The notes beneath the pieces were generated by a model. That model did not search any database and was not told the DNA's origin. It saw only the letters and a list, made by a program, of their open reading frames with translations. From positions 186,001-250,000 of the forward strand of contig JANPZZ010000009.1 of assembly GCA_024707305.1 (NCBI GenBank): DNA of 64,000 nt, in the 5' to 3' direction. Below, one piece after another: positions 1 to 9,738 of this stretch; position 1 is the stretch's first letter; every line of letters starts with the position of its first letter. This DNA is from Chitinophagaceae bacterium. GTDB lineage: Bacteria; Bacteroidota; Bacteroidia; Chitinophagales; Chitinophagaceae. The translations under genes and the position numbers were made by a program.

Positions 1-349
1 CAAGTATCTGGCGGAGTGTTGCGTTAAACAACACCCTGTCTTCACGAATATTGTATTCATAAATACCTTCCTTGGTTGCAGTAATCAAAGCATCGGTTTT
101 CTTTTCCATCGCTTTGTACTCTTCCAGTGAGCGATTCATTTTACTATAGAAACCACGGCTGATAAAATAGAGGAAAACGGTAGAAAGCAGAATGAAGAAA
201 ACACCTTTGTAGCGTTCAATGGTTTGCAATTTATTTACATCGCCACCTGCAAGCTTTTCGGCAAGTTGACCGCTAAAGAAAATCCATAGCGTCCCCAAAA
301 TGAGGTAAGCCAAACTTAATCTGACGGATACCGGTATTTTCGACAACAT
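1..349 (-). CDS. PAS-type membrane sensor protein, N-terminal part (runs off the window)
   Basis: An open frame on the minus strand starts at ATG 349 and runs off the left edge, so only about 116 N-terminal residues are visible. Two hydrophobic segments can be seen: about residues 10-25 (LSLAYLILGTLWIFF) and 50-68 (VFFILLSTVFLYFIS), separated by a short charged loop with little room for a large sensor domain. A charged linker follows, then a sequence with the look of a PAS-domain start (DALITATKEGIYEYNI). This layout is typical of membrane-bound PAS sensor kinases, but the kinase part is not visible, so a diguanylate cyclase or a PAS-only protein cannot be excluded. No regulator partner is visible; the next gene on the same strand is an unrelated dioxygenase. 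Confidence 0.65.
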   Translation of the reverse strand, partial: MLSKIPVSVRLSLAYLILGTLWIFFSGQLAEKLAGGDVNKLQTIERYKGVFFILLSTVFLYFISRGFYSKMNRSLEEYKAMEKKTDALITATKEGIYEYNIREDRVLFNATLRQIL

Positions 350-418
350 CTTTGGGGGTTAGTGAAGAGACTATTCTAAGTTAATGAAAAAACGATAGAA
401 TATATGTTGTTAAATTTA

Positions 419-1300
419 TCAACCCAAAAACTCAACCGATGTCATATTGAGTGAACCACCCACCAGTTCATCGTTGAAGAATTTCGGCTCTTCATTTTTT
501 TCCTGCAACCCAAGTGTATAAAGTAAGGGATAATAATGGTCGGGCGTAGGAATGGCGAGGCTGGCAGCTCTACCCATTTTTTCATAATGAATTAAAGTAT
601 TATGATCACGCAGGCGGATTTTATCTTTGAACTGCGCATGCATTTCCTGTGCCCAATCATAGCCAAAACCTGGTACATCCAGTTTATCCCAGGCCACCAT
701 CCGCAGGTTGTGAACCATGTTTCCGCTACCTAAAATCATCACGCCTTTTTTTCGCAGTGAAGCCAGTTCGCGTGCAAGGTCGTAATGATATTGCGCAGGT
801 TTGCCATAATCAATACTCAGCTGAATAACGGGAATGGATGCATCGGGATACATCTGGCGTAACACGCTCCAGGTGCCATGGTCCAGTCCCCAGTCATGAT
901 CCAGTTCAATCGATGCCGCTTTTACAATTTCCTTTGTTTCCGCAGCCAGCTCAGGGGCGCCCGGCGCGGGATATTGCACGTCAAACAACTCCTGCGGAAA
1001 CCCGCCAAAATCATGGATGGTGCGTGGCTGGTCCATGGCCGTTACTCTTGTACCCTTTGTGAGCCAGTGAGCGGATATCACGAGTATCGCCGCAGGACGA
1101 TCCAGCGACTGCGCTTTCTTCGACCATTCCCGGCTGAAAGCGTTCGATTCTATACCATTCATCGGAGAACCATGCCCCACAAATAATAAAGGCGCCATCT
1201 CCGACCGCTGCGGCAAGTCGCCCGAAAATTTTCTCAATCCTGCAAGTGTGCTCATACCCAGTCCTCCAATTAATGTGTAAAGAAATTGTTTTCGCTCCAT
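419..1300 (-). CDS. ygiD: 4,5-DOPA dioxygenase extradiol-like protein (LigB/YgiD family)
   Basis: About 293 residues. The family is the class III extradiol ring-cleavage dioxygenases, including E. coli YgiD, which opens the catechol ring of DOPA with a single metal ion. Visible motifs are LLFVGHGSPM near the N-terminus, ISAHW, HDWGLDHGTW and GSGNMVHNLR, which carry the expected metal-binding and catalytic histidines. The frame opens at 1318, but the Met at 1300 (MERKQFLYTLIGG) is preferred because it gives an Arg-Lys plus hydrophobic leader resembling a Tat-like signal; relatives in Bacteroidetes often carry such a leader. The physiological substrate cannot be told from sequence. It stands alone, with no clear operon partner. 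Confidence 0.88.
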   Translation of the reverse strand: MERKQFLYTLIGGLGMSTLAGLRKFSGDLPQRSEMAPLLFVGHGSPMNGIESNAFSREWSKKAQSLDRPAAILVISAHWLTKGTRVTAMDQPRTIHDFGGFPQELFDVQYPAPGAPELAAETKEIVKAASIELDHDWGLDHGTWSVLRQMYPDASIPVIQLSIDYGKPAQYHYDLARELASLRKKGVMILGSGNMVHNLRMVAWDKLDVPGFGYDWAQEMHAQFKDKIRLRDHNTLIHYEKMGRAASLAIPTPDHYYPLLYTLGLQEKNEEPKFFNDELVGGSLNMTSVEFLG

Positions 1301-1502
1301 GACCACAAAGGTAAACAATTCAATGTTTAAACATCGTTAAGAACTGATATAGAAAATAAATGATTCGTTAACACGTGAAAACGGTTCCTGACCCACGCAG
1401 TTCCGCAATGCCGGCATTCGTAAAGTTCCCATTAAAAACGAGTATTTCTGGTCTTCCAGGTTATTTAAAAATTTAATTGTTTTGTGATAAGAAATTCGCC
1501 CC

Positions 1503-1715
1503 ATGCAACTGATGATGTTCATAGGAAATGACCTGATTGAATCGGTAACCATTAGCCAGGAGAATCTGCCCAAGCCGGGTTACCTGGGTAGCTTTAAGAG
1601 AAGTCTTAAACAAAAATACCGCGAGCTGATTCTTCAGTATCCCGATCCCCCTGAATTTTTAGTGGTGGATAACCTAAACGTGGCTGCGCCTGTTGCTCAA
1701 CAGCAGACTGCCTGA
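1503..1715 (+). CDS. small hypothetical protein
   Basis: A 70-residue frame between two minus-strand genes. It has no signal peptide or membrane segment. The sequence is fairly polar with a basic stretch (GSFKRSLKQKYRELIL) and a Val/Ala/Gln-rich tail. I do not recognise a family. Support comes from a plausible start at ATG 1503 and a strong hairpin terminator shortly downstream at 1778-1837. Treat it as a likely but unproven gene. Confidence 0.5.
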   Translation: MQLMMFIGNDLIESVTISQENLPKPGYLGSFKRSLKQKYRELILQYPDPPEFLVVDNLNVAAPVAQQQTA

Positions 1716-1777
1716 TAGTTAAGGTTTAACTTATTTTCCGCTAACGATTTATTGCGCCTAAAGTGGTACCAAAATAA

Positions 1778-1837
1778 ATGTGCTGCTGTTACCTTCTTTC
1801 TGTGTTCATGAATGGTAACTGCAGCACATGATTTTTT
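1778..1837. terminator. hairpin terminator between the small gene and htpG
   Basis: A 16-bp stem with one mismatch (1778-1793 pairing with 1814-1829, core ATGTGCTGC/GCAGCACAT) encloses a 20-nt loop and is followed by a run of six T at 1832-1837. It lies between the convergent ends of the 1503-1715 gene and htpG and can serve the plus strand; on the minus strand the T-run is weaker. Confidence 0.7.
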
Positions 1838-1859
1838 GCACCATTAATAGCGGTCCAAT

Positions 1860-3745
1860 CTATATCCGCGCTACGCTTCTTTCTACAAAGGCGGTAAGGT
1901 CGGCTCCTTTTAATAAACCGAGACTTAAACGTGCCAGGTCGAATGCATGTTTTGCCAGGTCTTTCTGTTCGTCGCCGGTAGCGGTCAACAGGCGATCCGC
2001 GAATTTATGATTCGCATTTACCGTTACTTTATAGCTATCCGGCAACGTACCATAGAAAGCCATTCCACCTCCGAGTTTGCTCATGTCTTTCATCCGGCGC
2101 ATCCATTCTTCCATGGTAATGGTTACGGGGGCAGCATCTTCAGGAAGCGCACTTACTTCCACTTTCATTTGCGGATCAGCGATCGCTGATTCGAAAGTTT
2201 CCAGCAATTGTTTCCGCTGTTCTTCCGATAAACGAAACTCATGGCTTTCTTCTTTCTCAATTAATTTATCCAGAACGTCGGCATCCACGCGTTTCATCTG
2301 GGTTTTTTCCAGTTTACGTTCCAGCTCAGAAATAAAGTGGTTGTCGATAACAGCATCCATGCGCAATACATCGTAACCTTTTTTTCTTTGCCGCCTGCAG
2401 GTATGAATCCTGCAACTGCGGATCATTGCTGTACAGGTAAACCAGATTTCCCGACCTGTCGGTCTGGAAATCTTTCACCTTCGCCTCATATTCGGCAAGC
2501 GTAAAATGTTCGTTTTCTGTATTGGTGAGTAGCAAAAATTCTTTCGCTTTCTCATAAAATTTCTCGTCTGAAATGGCTCCGTACTTTACAAACAGGCCAA
2601 TGTCTTTCCATTTTTCTTCATAGCTCTTTCTTTCCTTATTAAACAACTCCAGCAGTTTATCAGCCACTTTGCGCGAAATATAACTGTTGATCTTTTTCAC
2701 ATTGCTATCGGCCTGCAGGAAGGAGCGGCTAACGTTCAACGGAATGTCGGGTGAATCAATGACTCCATGTAATAATAGCAGGAATTCAGGAACGATATCT
2801 TTTACCTCGTCGGTAATAAATACCTGGCGGCTAAACAAACGGATTTTGTTGCGTTGCATTTCAAAATCGTTCTTCAGCCTTGGGAAATACAATACGCCTG
2901 TTAGGTTAAATGGATAATCCACATTCAGGTGAATCCAGAACAACGGCTGTTCGGAGAATGGATAAAGCTCCTGGTAAAAACGGAGATAGTCTTCGTCCTT
3001 CAGTTCAGCAGGTGCCTTGATCCAGATGGGTTGTGTATTGTTGATGATATTATCAACCTCAACCGACCTGTATTTTGTTTTGCCTTCCTCGTCTTTTCCA
3101 TCCTCCACGCTTTCGGTACGTGTACCAAATTGTACCGGTACGGGAAGGAATTTGGCATATTTATTCAGGATAGATTCCAGTTTGCTATGCTCCAGGAATT
3201 CGAGTGATTCTTCATTTACATGGAGAATTACGTCGGTTCCGCGTTCGGTACGTGTACCTGCGCCAATCTCAAATTCGGTGCTGCCATCGCAGGTCCAATG
3301 CGCTGCTTCGGCACCATCCTGGTACGAGAGCGTTTGAATTTCTACGCGGTCGGCCACCATAAATGCAGAATAGAAACCAAGACCAAAACGCCCAATGATC
3401 TCATTGGCATCTTTGGCTTCCTTAAATTTTTTCCATGAATTCAGTAGCACCCGAGAACGCTACCTGATTGATGTATTTACGGATTTCATCGGCTGTCATA
3501 CCGATACCATTATCGGAGATAGTAATGGTTTTTGCCTCTGTGTCTAGCGCTACTTTCACACGCAGTTCGCCGAGGTCTTTGGAATAATGTCCAAGAGTGG
3601 CGAGCCTCTTCATTTTCTGGCTTGCGTCAACAGCGTTGCTGACGAGCTCACGCAGGAAGATCTCGTTATCTGAATAGAGAAATTTCTTAATAATCGGGAA
3701 GATGTTCTCCGTATTAATGGAGATAGTTCCTTTTTCCTGTACCAT
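1860..3745 (-). CDS. htpG: Hsp90-family molecular chaperone HtpG, broken by two frameshifts
   Basis: Reconstructed length is about 628 residues, the normal size for bacterial Hsp90, an ATP-dependent cytosolic chaperone. The N-terminal part shows the GHKL ATPase motifs: FLRELVSNAVDA (ATP/Mg Asn), ISDNGIGM and, after the first break, GRFGLGFYSAF. The middle and C-terminal dimerisation domains follow (PLNVSRSFLQAD). The reading frame changes twice. The first change is in a run of six A (plus-strand T 3427-3432), where one base fewer restores MEKFKEAKDANEII. The second is in a run of seven (2379-2385), where one fewer restores AAKKKGYDVLRMDAV. Both breaks are in homopolymers inside a conserved gene, so I read them as sequence errors rather than a true pseudogene. 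Confidence 0.93.
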
Positions 3746-3835
3746 AACGATTTATTTCGGTTTATGAATCGTCGTGATACAGCAAGCCCCGTTCCAAACG
3801 GGTGTAGGTTGTCAGAATGACAGCATTAGCCGTTT

Positions 3836-4144
3836 TCAGGAGAGGGAATGGGCCCAGTGCATGATGTTACGTCCGTTGCCACCCTGTGCGCAGGTGAAAA
3901 AATAGCTGCCCATAAAGGGTATACGACGTACATAGTCACCCTCTGCCAGGTGGAGGCTGCCTTTTACATAAGCTTCTATAGAAGACAGGTCCATCGCATT
4001 TCCGTCGAGGTCATCTTTCTTTTCGGGGGCAGCAAAACTGCGGAATGCGAGCTTTTCAACCAGGTCGCGGGTAAGTTGAAAATGATCCAGTGTAACGGTA
4101 ACCTCTGCCTGGTCATGCTTTGATTGCTTCCTGAGTTTTTTCAT
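3836..4144 (-). CDS. hypothetical protein upstream of htpG
   Basis: 102 residues, basic at the N-terminus (MKKLRKQSKHDQAEV) and with no signal peptide or membrane helix. I do not recognise a domain. It lies about 90 bp upstream of htpG on the same strand, so the two could be cotranscribed. The central part alternates charged and hydrophobic residues and ends in an aromatic Gly/Cys-containing stretch (MGSYFFTCAQGGNGR). Codon use looks ordinary for the window. Function unknown. Confidence 0.55.
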   Translation of the reverse strand: MKKLRKQSKHDQAEVTVTLDHFQLTRDLVEKLAFRSFAAPEKKDDLDGNAMDLSSIEAYVKGSLHLAEGDYVRRIPFMGSYFFTCAQGGNGRNIMHWAHSLS

Positions 4145-4356
4145 AATGCTGCGAGATTCCCGGATTTAATTCCTTGATGGGTGTCGGAAATCTTTAGCTA
4201 AAATAATATCGAAGCCCCTATCCTGTCAATAGCAGCTTTGCTGATTCGGATGTACATTTTCACCTTATCCGTTTGTAGTATTTATACTACTTCCCCGAAG
4301 GAAAAAACAGTGGAAAAAGAAAAATGCCTGAAATTTCTTTGGGAAAAGAAATAATC

Positions 4357-4364
4357 TATATTTG
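4357..4364 (+). promoter_or_regulatory. candidate -7 promoter element for the SWIB/histone-like gene
   Basis: TATATTTG matches the Bacteroidota -7 consensus TAnnTTTG and lies 48 bp before the ATG at 4412. A TTTG at 4338-4341 could be the -33 element, but the 15-bp spacing is shorter than usual. Confidence 0.4.
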
Positions 4365-4411
4365 ATATGGGTATTTCCCAATGACCCATTAACATTCTAA
4401 ACTAAAAACAA

Positions 4412-4790
4412 ATGGCAACAAAAAAAGAAAGCAGCTCCTAAAAAAGCAGCAAAGAAAGCAGCTCCCAAAAAAGCAGCTCCTAAAAAAGCAGCAAAAAAAG
4501 CAGCTCCTAAAAAAGCAGCTCCAAAGAAAAAATCAGCACGCAAACCTTCTGCTGCTTTCATGAAAGCCCTTACTCCTAGCGCAGCTCTCGCTGCTGTTAT
4601 TGGTAACAAGGCTGTTCCACGTACTGAAGTAGTTAAAAAAATATGGGCTTACATTAAAGCTAACAAACTTCAGGATAAAGCCAACAAACGTATGATCAAC
4701 GCTGACGCGAAACTGAAACCAGTATTCGGTGGTAAAGCGCAGGTTTCTATGTTTGACATGGCGAAACATCTTGCCAAAAACCTCAGTTAA
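4412..4790 (+). CDS. histone-H1-like Lys/Ala tail fused to a SWIB/MDM2 domain, one frameshift
   Basis: The gene starts at ATG 4412 and reads MATKK, then hits a stop after a run of seven A (about 4420-4426). With six A it continues through a repetitive (A)APKKAAKK tail of about 45 residues, like the C-terminal tail of histone H1, into a SWIB/MDM2 domain (AFMKALTPSAALAAVIGN ... VKKIWAYIKANKLQD ... FDMAKHLAKNLS). About 125 residues in total. SWIB proteins with basic tails are known in chlamydiae and Bacteroidetes and probably bind DNA or nucleoid components; that role is inferred. It is a single-gene unit with its own promoter candidate and a strong terminator, which fits an abundant nucleoid protein. 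Confidence 0.85.
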
Positions 4791-4813
4791 TTTTTTCTTC
4801 TGAAAAAATAAAG

Positions 4814-4838
4814 AAGGTGCCTGTTTGGCACCTTTTTT
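4814..4838 (+). terminator. intrinsic terminator of the SWIB gene
   Basis: Perfect 8-bp stem AAGGTGCC/GGCACCTT with loop TGTTT and six T at the 3' side, 24 bp after the stop codon. Confidence 0.85.
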
Positions 4839-5442
4839 ATTTTCCGAGATAAAAAATGCTTTTGACGACATTGATTTGAGGCGGAAATATTTTTTGACAG
4901 TAGCATCTTCTTTTCCTTTTCCCCTTTCTTCCTGGCTATATTTATTTCCTTCTAAATAAATTCTAATTTTTTCGCCATCCTATGCTGCAACAATTTGATT
5001 TCATGTAACCAAATACTATTCATTCGAGGGCATTTGTAATTTTTACGTTTAGAAATTCCTTTGTTAAACATTCGTTGCCTTCAAAACATGTCGTACCAGA
5101 CAAAGCGATGGAAGAGGATGCAGACTTTTTTTCAAACGATTCCCCTTTTTCTTATTCCCCACTTCTGTAATCTTCACTATTCATGATTGAATCGGATAAA
5201 AGAAGTTATATATTCAGGCATTGTGAGTTCACGTTGCTGCAAACAACAACATCGATTCTCATACAGTAAGCGATTTTCGATAAAAATTACTGAAAATGGG
5301 CTCCCTTCGGCCTCCCCTTCACCAGGTCCTCGCTACCCCCCGCTACCCTCACCCCCGCCCCAATTCCCGACGTTTTTACAGGGAAAATGGCGGGTTCGGT
5401 GGTGGATGGGGTGTTGAAAACTTTTGTTTTCGATGGGCGAAG
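4839..5442. other. long intergenic spacer, no gene seen
   Basis: About 600 bp between the SWIB terminator and the repeat array at the 3' end of aconitase. The first 450 bp are AT-rich with no frame that looks coding. From 5290 to 5420 the sequence becomes C-rich and then G-rich (GGTGGATGGGGTG), probably a decayed piece of the GGATGGG repeat family seen elsewhere in the window. I see no RNA gene. Confidence 0.6.
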
Positions 5443-5592
5443 TCCGATGTCCGATGTCCGATGACAGATGGTCGATGGTCGGTGGTCGACTTCCTGAAGG
5501 TAATACCTGCAAAAAAAGACCGATGTTCAACATCCTTAAGGAAATCAAACATCGGTCATCGGTCATCGATCATCGATCATCAACCATCGATC
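5443..5592. repeat. ATCG-type inverted repeat element, copy 1
   Basis: Left arm: repeated GATGTCC and GATGGTC units. Right arm: the complementary kind, CATCGGT and CATCGAT units. Between them lies a core of about 65 bp containing GACCGATGTTCAACATCC and GGAAATCAAACATCGG. The arms can pair, giving a long imperfect hairpin. It ends right at the stop codon of aconitase. A related core occurs at 23057-23105. Confidence 0.8.
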
Positions 5593-7860
5593 TTAAGCGA
5601 ATTGCTTCCTGATCACATTCAACGCGCCACCTGCTTTGAACCACTCAATTTGTTGCTCGTTGTAGGTGTGGTTTACCAGGATCTCGTCTTTGGTGCCGTC
5701 GGCGTGGTTTAAAACCACTGTCAGCGGCTTACCAGGAGCGAAGCTGGTGAGACCTACGATATCGATAGAATCGTCTTCCTGAATTTTATCGTAATCTTCT
5801 TTGTTATCGAAAGTAAGCGCCAGCATACCCTGTTTTTTCAGGTTGGTTTCGTGAATACGGGCAAAGCTGCGAACCAGGATTGCACGCACACCCAGGTGAC
5901 GGGGCTCCATGGCAGCATGCTCACGTGAAGAACCTTCACCATAGTTTTCATCACCCACTACAATTGAACCAATACCTGCAGCTTTATAAGCGCGCTGCGT
6001 TGCAGGAACTGCTCCGTACTCGCCTGTAAGCTGGTTTTTAACCGTATCTGTTTTGTCGTTGAAATAGTTTATTGCGCCAATCAGCATGTTGTTGCTGATA
6101 TTATCCAGGTGCCCCCTGAACTTCAGCCACGGACCAGCCATGGAAATGTGGTCAGTTGTACACTTGCCTTTTGCTTTAATCAGGAGTTTCAAACCTTTCA
6201 GGTCAACACCTTCCCATGCTGCAAATGGCTCCAGCAACTGGAGACGATTGCTATCTGGTGCAACCACCACCTGTACGTTGCTTCCATCAACAGCAGGTGC
6301 CTGGTAGCCGGCATCTTCCACCGCAAAACCTTTTACAGGAAGCTCGTATCCTGAAGGTTCTTTCAGTTTCACTTCTTCGCCGTTGGCATTTTTAAGTGTA
6401 TCTGTAAGGGGGTTGAATGAAATGGTTCCCGCAATGGCCATTGCCGTTACGATTTCTGGTGAGGCCACAAATGCGTGTGTGCTTGCCAGACCGTCGTTAC
6501 GTTTGGCAAAGTTGCGGTTGAAAGAGGTGATGATGGTATTCTTGCGGTTGGGGTCGTCGATATGACGTGCCCACTGACCGATGCAGGGACCGCAGGCATT
6601 CGCCAGCACCACGCCGCCTACTTTTTCAAAGCTGGCGATAAATCCATCGCGTTCGATGGTGTATCGCACCAGTTCGCTACCGGGAGTGATGGTGAATTCA
6701 GAATTTGCTTTCAGTCCTTTTGCAACGGCATCTTCCACAATAGAAGCACTGCGGCTGATATCTTCGTACGAAGAGTTGGTACAGCTACCTATCAGCGCAA
6801 CTTCCAGTTTCTCGGGCCAGTTGTTTTCTTTCACAGCTTTTGCCATTTCTGAAATTGGCGTTGCCAGATCGGGTGTGAAAGGTCCGTTTACATAGGGTTC
6901 CAGTGTATCGAGATTCAATTCCAGAATCTGGTCATAATATTTTGCGGGATCAGCATATACTTCAGCATCGGGGCGCAGATGATCACGAACTGAATCAGCC
7001 AGCGCAGCTACTTCCTCGCGGCCTGTAGCTTTCCAGGTAATCCGCCATTTTTTCATCATAGGCAAACAATGAGCAGGTGGCACCAATTTCAGCACCCATG
7101 TTACACACGGTTCCTTTACCGGTTGCACTCATAGAATCAGCACCGGGGCCAAAGTATTCAACAATCGCACCTGTTCCTCCCTTTACAGTCAACTGACCAG
7201 CAACCCAGAGAATTACATCTTTGGCGCTCGTCCAGCCATTCATGCGTCCTGTCAGTTTTACACCAATCAGTTTAGGCATTTTTTTTAATTCCCAGGGCAG
7301 TCCTGCCATTACGTCTACCGCATCGGCACCCCCACACCAATTGCCACCATACCCAAACCACCGGCATTGGGTGTATGACTGTCGGTACCAATCATCATTC
7401 CACCGGGAAATGCATAGTTTTCAAGTACCACCTGGTGAATGATACCGGCGCCTGGTTTCCAGAAACCAATGCCATATTTATTTGAGATAGAAGCAAGGAA
7501 ATCATAAACTTCCCGGTTCGTTTCTTTAGCAATTTGCAAATCGGTTACTGCACCTACTTTCGCCTGAATCAGGTGATCGCAGTGTACAGTACTGGGAACG
7601 GCAACCTTGTCGCGGCCGGCAGTGCTGAATTGCAACAAAGCCATCTGGGCAGTGGCATCCTGCATGGCAACCCTGTCTGGAGCAAAATCCACATAGTCCT
7701 TCCCTCGAGTGAACGGTACGGTTGGAAGTGCACCATACAGGTGCGTATATAATATTTTTTCAGTGAGCGTCAGCGGCTTGCCGAGCAACTGCCGGGCGGC
7801 TGCTATTTTCGCTGGCATTTCAGAGTATGTCTTACGAATGAGGTCTAAATCAAATACCAT
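5593..7860 (-). CDS. acn: aconitate hydratase, broken by two frameshifts
   Basis: Reconstructed length is about 756 residues, as expected for the mitochondrial-type aconitase of Bacteroidetes, which isomerises citrate to isocitrate in the TCA cycle. Visible features: [10 protein letters not shown], the 4Fe-4S cysteines in [10 protein letters not shown] and [11 protein letters not shown], and the C-terminal swivel domain with [15 protein letters not shown]. Two breaks occur. In the C5 run 7329-7333 one base is missing (frame changes at [13 protein letters not shown]). Near 7030-7036 one base is extra (frame changes at [12 protein letters not shown]). All iron-sulfur and substrate motifs are intact once joined. 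The icd gene for the next TCA step lies 7 kb away, not in an operon with it. Confidence 0.93.
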
Positions 7861-8014
7861 GAAAAGGGTTTTAATATAAATGATTGGGAAAAGTCATGCG
7901 AAATTACGATAAAGCATTCGGTTTCGGAAGTCCGGAGTTACACTTAAACGGCCCATTTTCTCAATTCCTCGCCCACCCATTGCAGGAAACATCTGTTTTT
8001 CCTAAATTAGCCAT

Positions 8015-8236
8015 ATGAATCGCTTCAAGGATTTTGTGGAATGGAATGCTTTTGGCGTTTGTAGCGCCATCGGCAACCGCATGGGCATAGCTACCAGCCG
8101 CATCCGCCAGTACTTCATGTATGCGTCTATCCTCACTATGGGCTCACCCGTGATTCTATATATCATCCTCGCCTTTTGGCGAAATATGCGCAAGTACATG
8201 TACGCCGCAAAGCGTAACCCCTGGTACTACCTTTAA
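8015..8236 (+). CDS. PspC-domain family small membrane protein
   Basis: 73 residues. It shows the compact PspC arrangement: an amphipathic start (MNRFKDFVEWNAFGVCSAIG), a HTH-like or linker stretch (RMGIATSRIRQYFMYAS), one hydrophobic segment (MGSPVILYIILAFW) and a basic tail. PspC proteins sense envelope stress in Proteobacteria; short PspC-only proteins are common in Bacteroidetes and their role is not settled. It lies divergently from aconitase and just upstream of ispH. Confidence 0.8.
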   Translation: MNRFKDFVEWNAFGVCSAIGNRMGIATSRIRQYFMYASILTMGSPVILYIILAFWRNMRKYMYAAKRNPWYYL

Positions 8237-8280
8237 CGACAGTTTGCCAGCCCGACCGCCCGCACTTGCTGCCGACCACT

Positions 8281-8288
8281 TACCTTTG
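8281..8288 (+). promoter_or_regulatory. TACCTTTG motif just before ispH
   Basis: TACCTTTG matches the -7 consensus but ends only 4 bp before the preferred ATG at 8293. If used, the transcript would be leaderless or would start translation at the later Met at 8374. No TTTG at the right distance is visible, so this may be chance. Confidence 0.25.
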
Positions 8289-8292
8289 CAGC

Positions 8293-9529
8293 ATGAAATC
8301 TTTCAACGTCCCGCTTATCTACCGTAGTCCCCTTATCAGCGCTGTTAAAAAGCAACGTAAACAGCAGGATAAGATGAAAAAAGATTTCAGCCCTACCCTG
8401 CTGGACTTTGGAAATTTACGGATTTACCTTGCCCGCCATTTTGGCTTTTGTTATGGTGTGGAAAATGCCATCGAAATAGCATTCAGAACCATAGAAGAAA
8501 ATCCCGGCAAAAGAATTTTTCTATTAAGTGAAATGATCCACAACCCGCAAGTTAATGCCGACCTGCAGGCCAGCGGGGTGCAATTTCTACAGGACACTTA
8601 TGGTAAACAGCTCATCCCGTTCGAAACACTAACCGCTGGAGATATCGTACTGATACCCGCATTTGGTACCACACTGGATATTGAGTCGAAATTACGCGCC
8701 ATTGGTATTGAAGTAGAAAAATACAATACCACCTGCCCCTTTGTAGAAAAGGTATGGAACCGAAGTGATGTGATTGCCAAAAAAGAATACAGCATTATTA
8801 TTCATGGTAAACCTACACATGAAGAAACAAGGGCCACCTTTTCACATGCCGCTGCCAACGCACCTGCCGTTGTTGTAAGAGACATGAAAGAAACAGAGCA
8901 CCTCGCTAAATACATTACCGGCGAAAAAGACCCTGCTGGTTTTTATGAAGAATTCAAAGGACAATACAGCGAAGGTTTTGATGTAGAGAAACACCTGGAA
9001 CGCATTGGCGTGGTAAACCAAACCACCATGCTTGCCAGCGACACACAAGCGATCGCCGATTATCTCAAACAAACGATGATCAACAAATACGGACTTACCG
9101 AAGAAAATACGGGAGAACGTTTTGCAGATACACGCGACACATTATGTTATGCCACCAATGATAACCAGTCGGCTGTAACAGGCATGCTCAATACAGAAGC
9201 GGATCTGGCGATCGTAGTTGGAGGTTATAATTCATCCAACACATCGCACCTGGTAGAACTTTGTGAAGAGAAGCTGCCCACTTACTTTATCAGCAACGAA
9301 GAAAAAGATTATTTCTGCTGAAGAAATTCAGCATTATAATTTTCATACGAAAGAAGAATTACTTACCAATGGCTTTTTACCCGCCGCGCGGCCACTGCGC
9401 ATTCTTATCACCAGCGGAGCTTCCTGCCCCGATGCAATTGTAGAAGCGGTGATTCGAAAGTTGGTTGAATTATTACCTGCAACAAGAAACTTTGAGGAAG
9501 TGCGAGCAGAATGGAGTGGTGAGGCGTGA
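8293..9529 (+). CDS. ispH: 4-hydroxy-3-methylbut-2-enyl diphosphate reductase, one frameshift
   Basis: About 411 residues when joined: the long Bacteroidetes form of IspH, the 4Fe-4S enzyme that makes IPP and DMAPP in the last step of the MEP isoprenoid pathway. The three cluster cysteines are seen in RHFGFCYGVENA, NTTCPFVEKVW and TSGASCPDAIVE, and the substrate-binding motif VGGYNSSNTSHL is present. The frame breaks in the A5 run 9302-9306: with four A, SNEEKIISAEEI reads through. The third cysteine lies after the break, so the truncated frame would be inactive. The start at 8293 (MKSFNVPLIYRSPL) is chosen because this N-terminus is familiar for the family; 8374 is the alternative. Confidence 0.93.
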
Positions 9530-9531
9530 GA

Positions 9532-9590
9532 AACGGCAAATGAAATAAGGAAATGAGGGAATGAGGAAATGTGGAAATGTTCTTTCATTT
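9532..9590. repeat. GGAAATG-type A/G-rich repeat
   Basis: Short array of GGAAATGAGG/GGAAATGTGG-like units right after ispH. Same family as arrays at 25975-26120, 39600-39670, 43836-43940, 46125-46225 and 59563-59828. Confidence 0.6.
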
Positions 9591-9617
9591 AAAGAATCCT
9601 TTGTTAAGTCAAAAAAT

Positions 9618-9654
9618 AAAAACCTTTCAGACCTTAAAGACCTGAAAGGTTTTT
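9618..9654. terminator. bidirectional terminator between ispH and glucan phosphorylase
   Basis: Stem AAAAACCTTTCAG (9618-9630) pairs perfectly with CTGAAAGGTTTTT (9642-9654) around an 11-nt loop. A/T runs on both sides allow use by the two convergent genes. Confidence 0.75.
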
Positions 9655-9672
9655 ATTATTAAAAGCACTCTT

Positions 9673-9722
9673 TTGCCGTTTGCCGTTTGCCGTTTCACGC
9701 TTGCCGAGTTGCCGTTTGCCGC
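9673..9722. repeat. TTTGCCG-type repeat
   Basis: Tandem GCCGTTT units with variants (TTGCCGTTTGCCG, CGCTTGCC). The same family appears at 14832-14855 and 39818-39855 (inverted), 15043-15075, 39935-39960, 44070-44145 and 45055-45070. Confidence 0.65.
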
Positions 9723-9738
9723 TTCTCAAGCCTCACAA

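Noticed and set aside
4412-4430. Programmed ribosomal frameshifting in the SWIB gene, htpG and others
   Set aside because: Breaks occur in many unrelated genes, in both directions, without a common slippery site plus structure. Sequence error is simpler.
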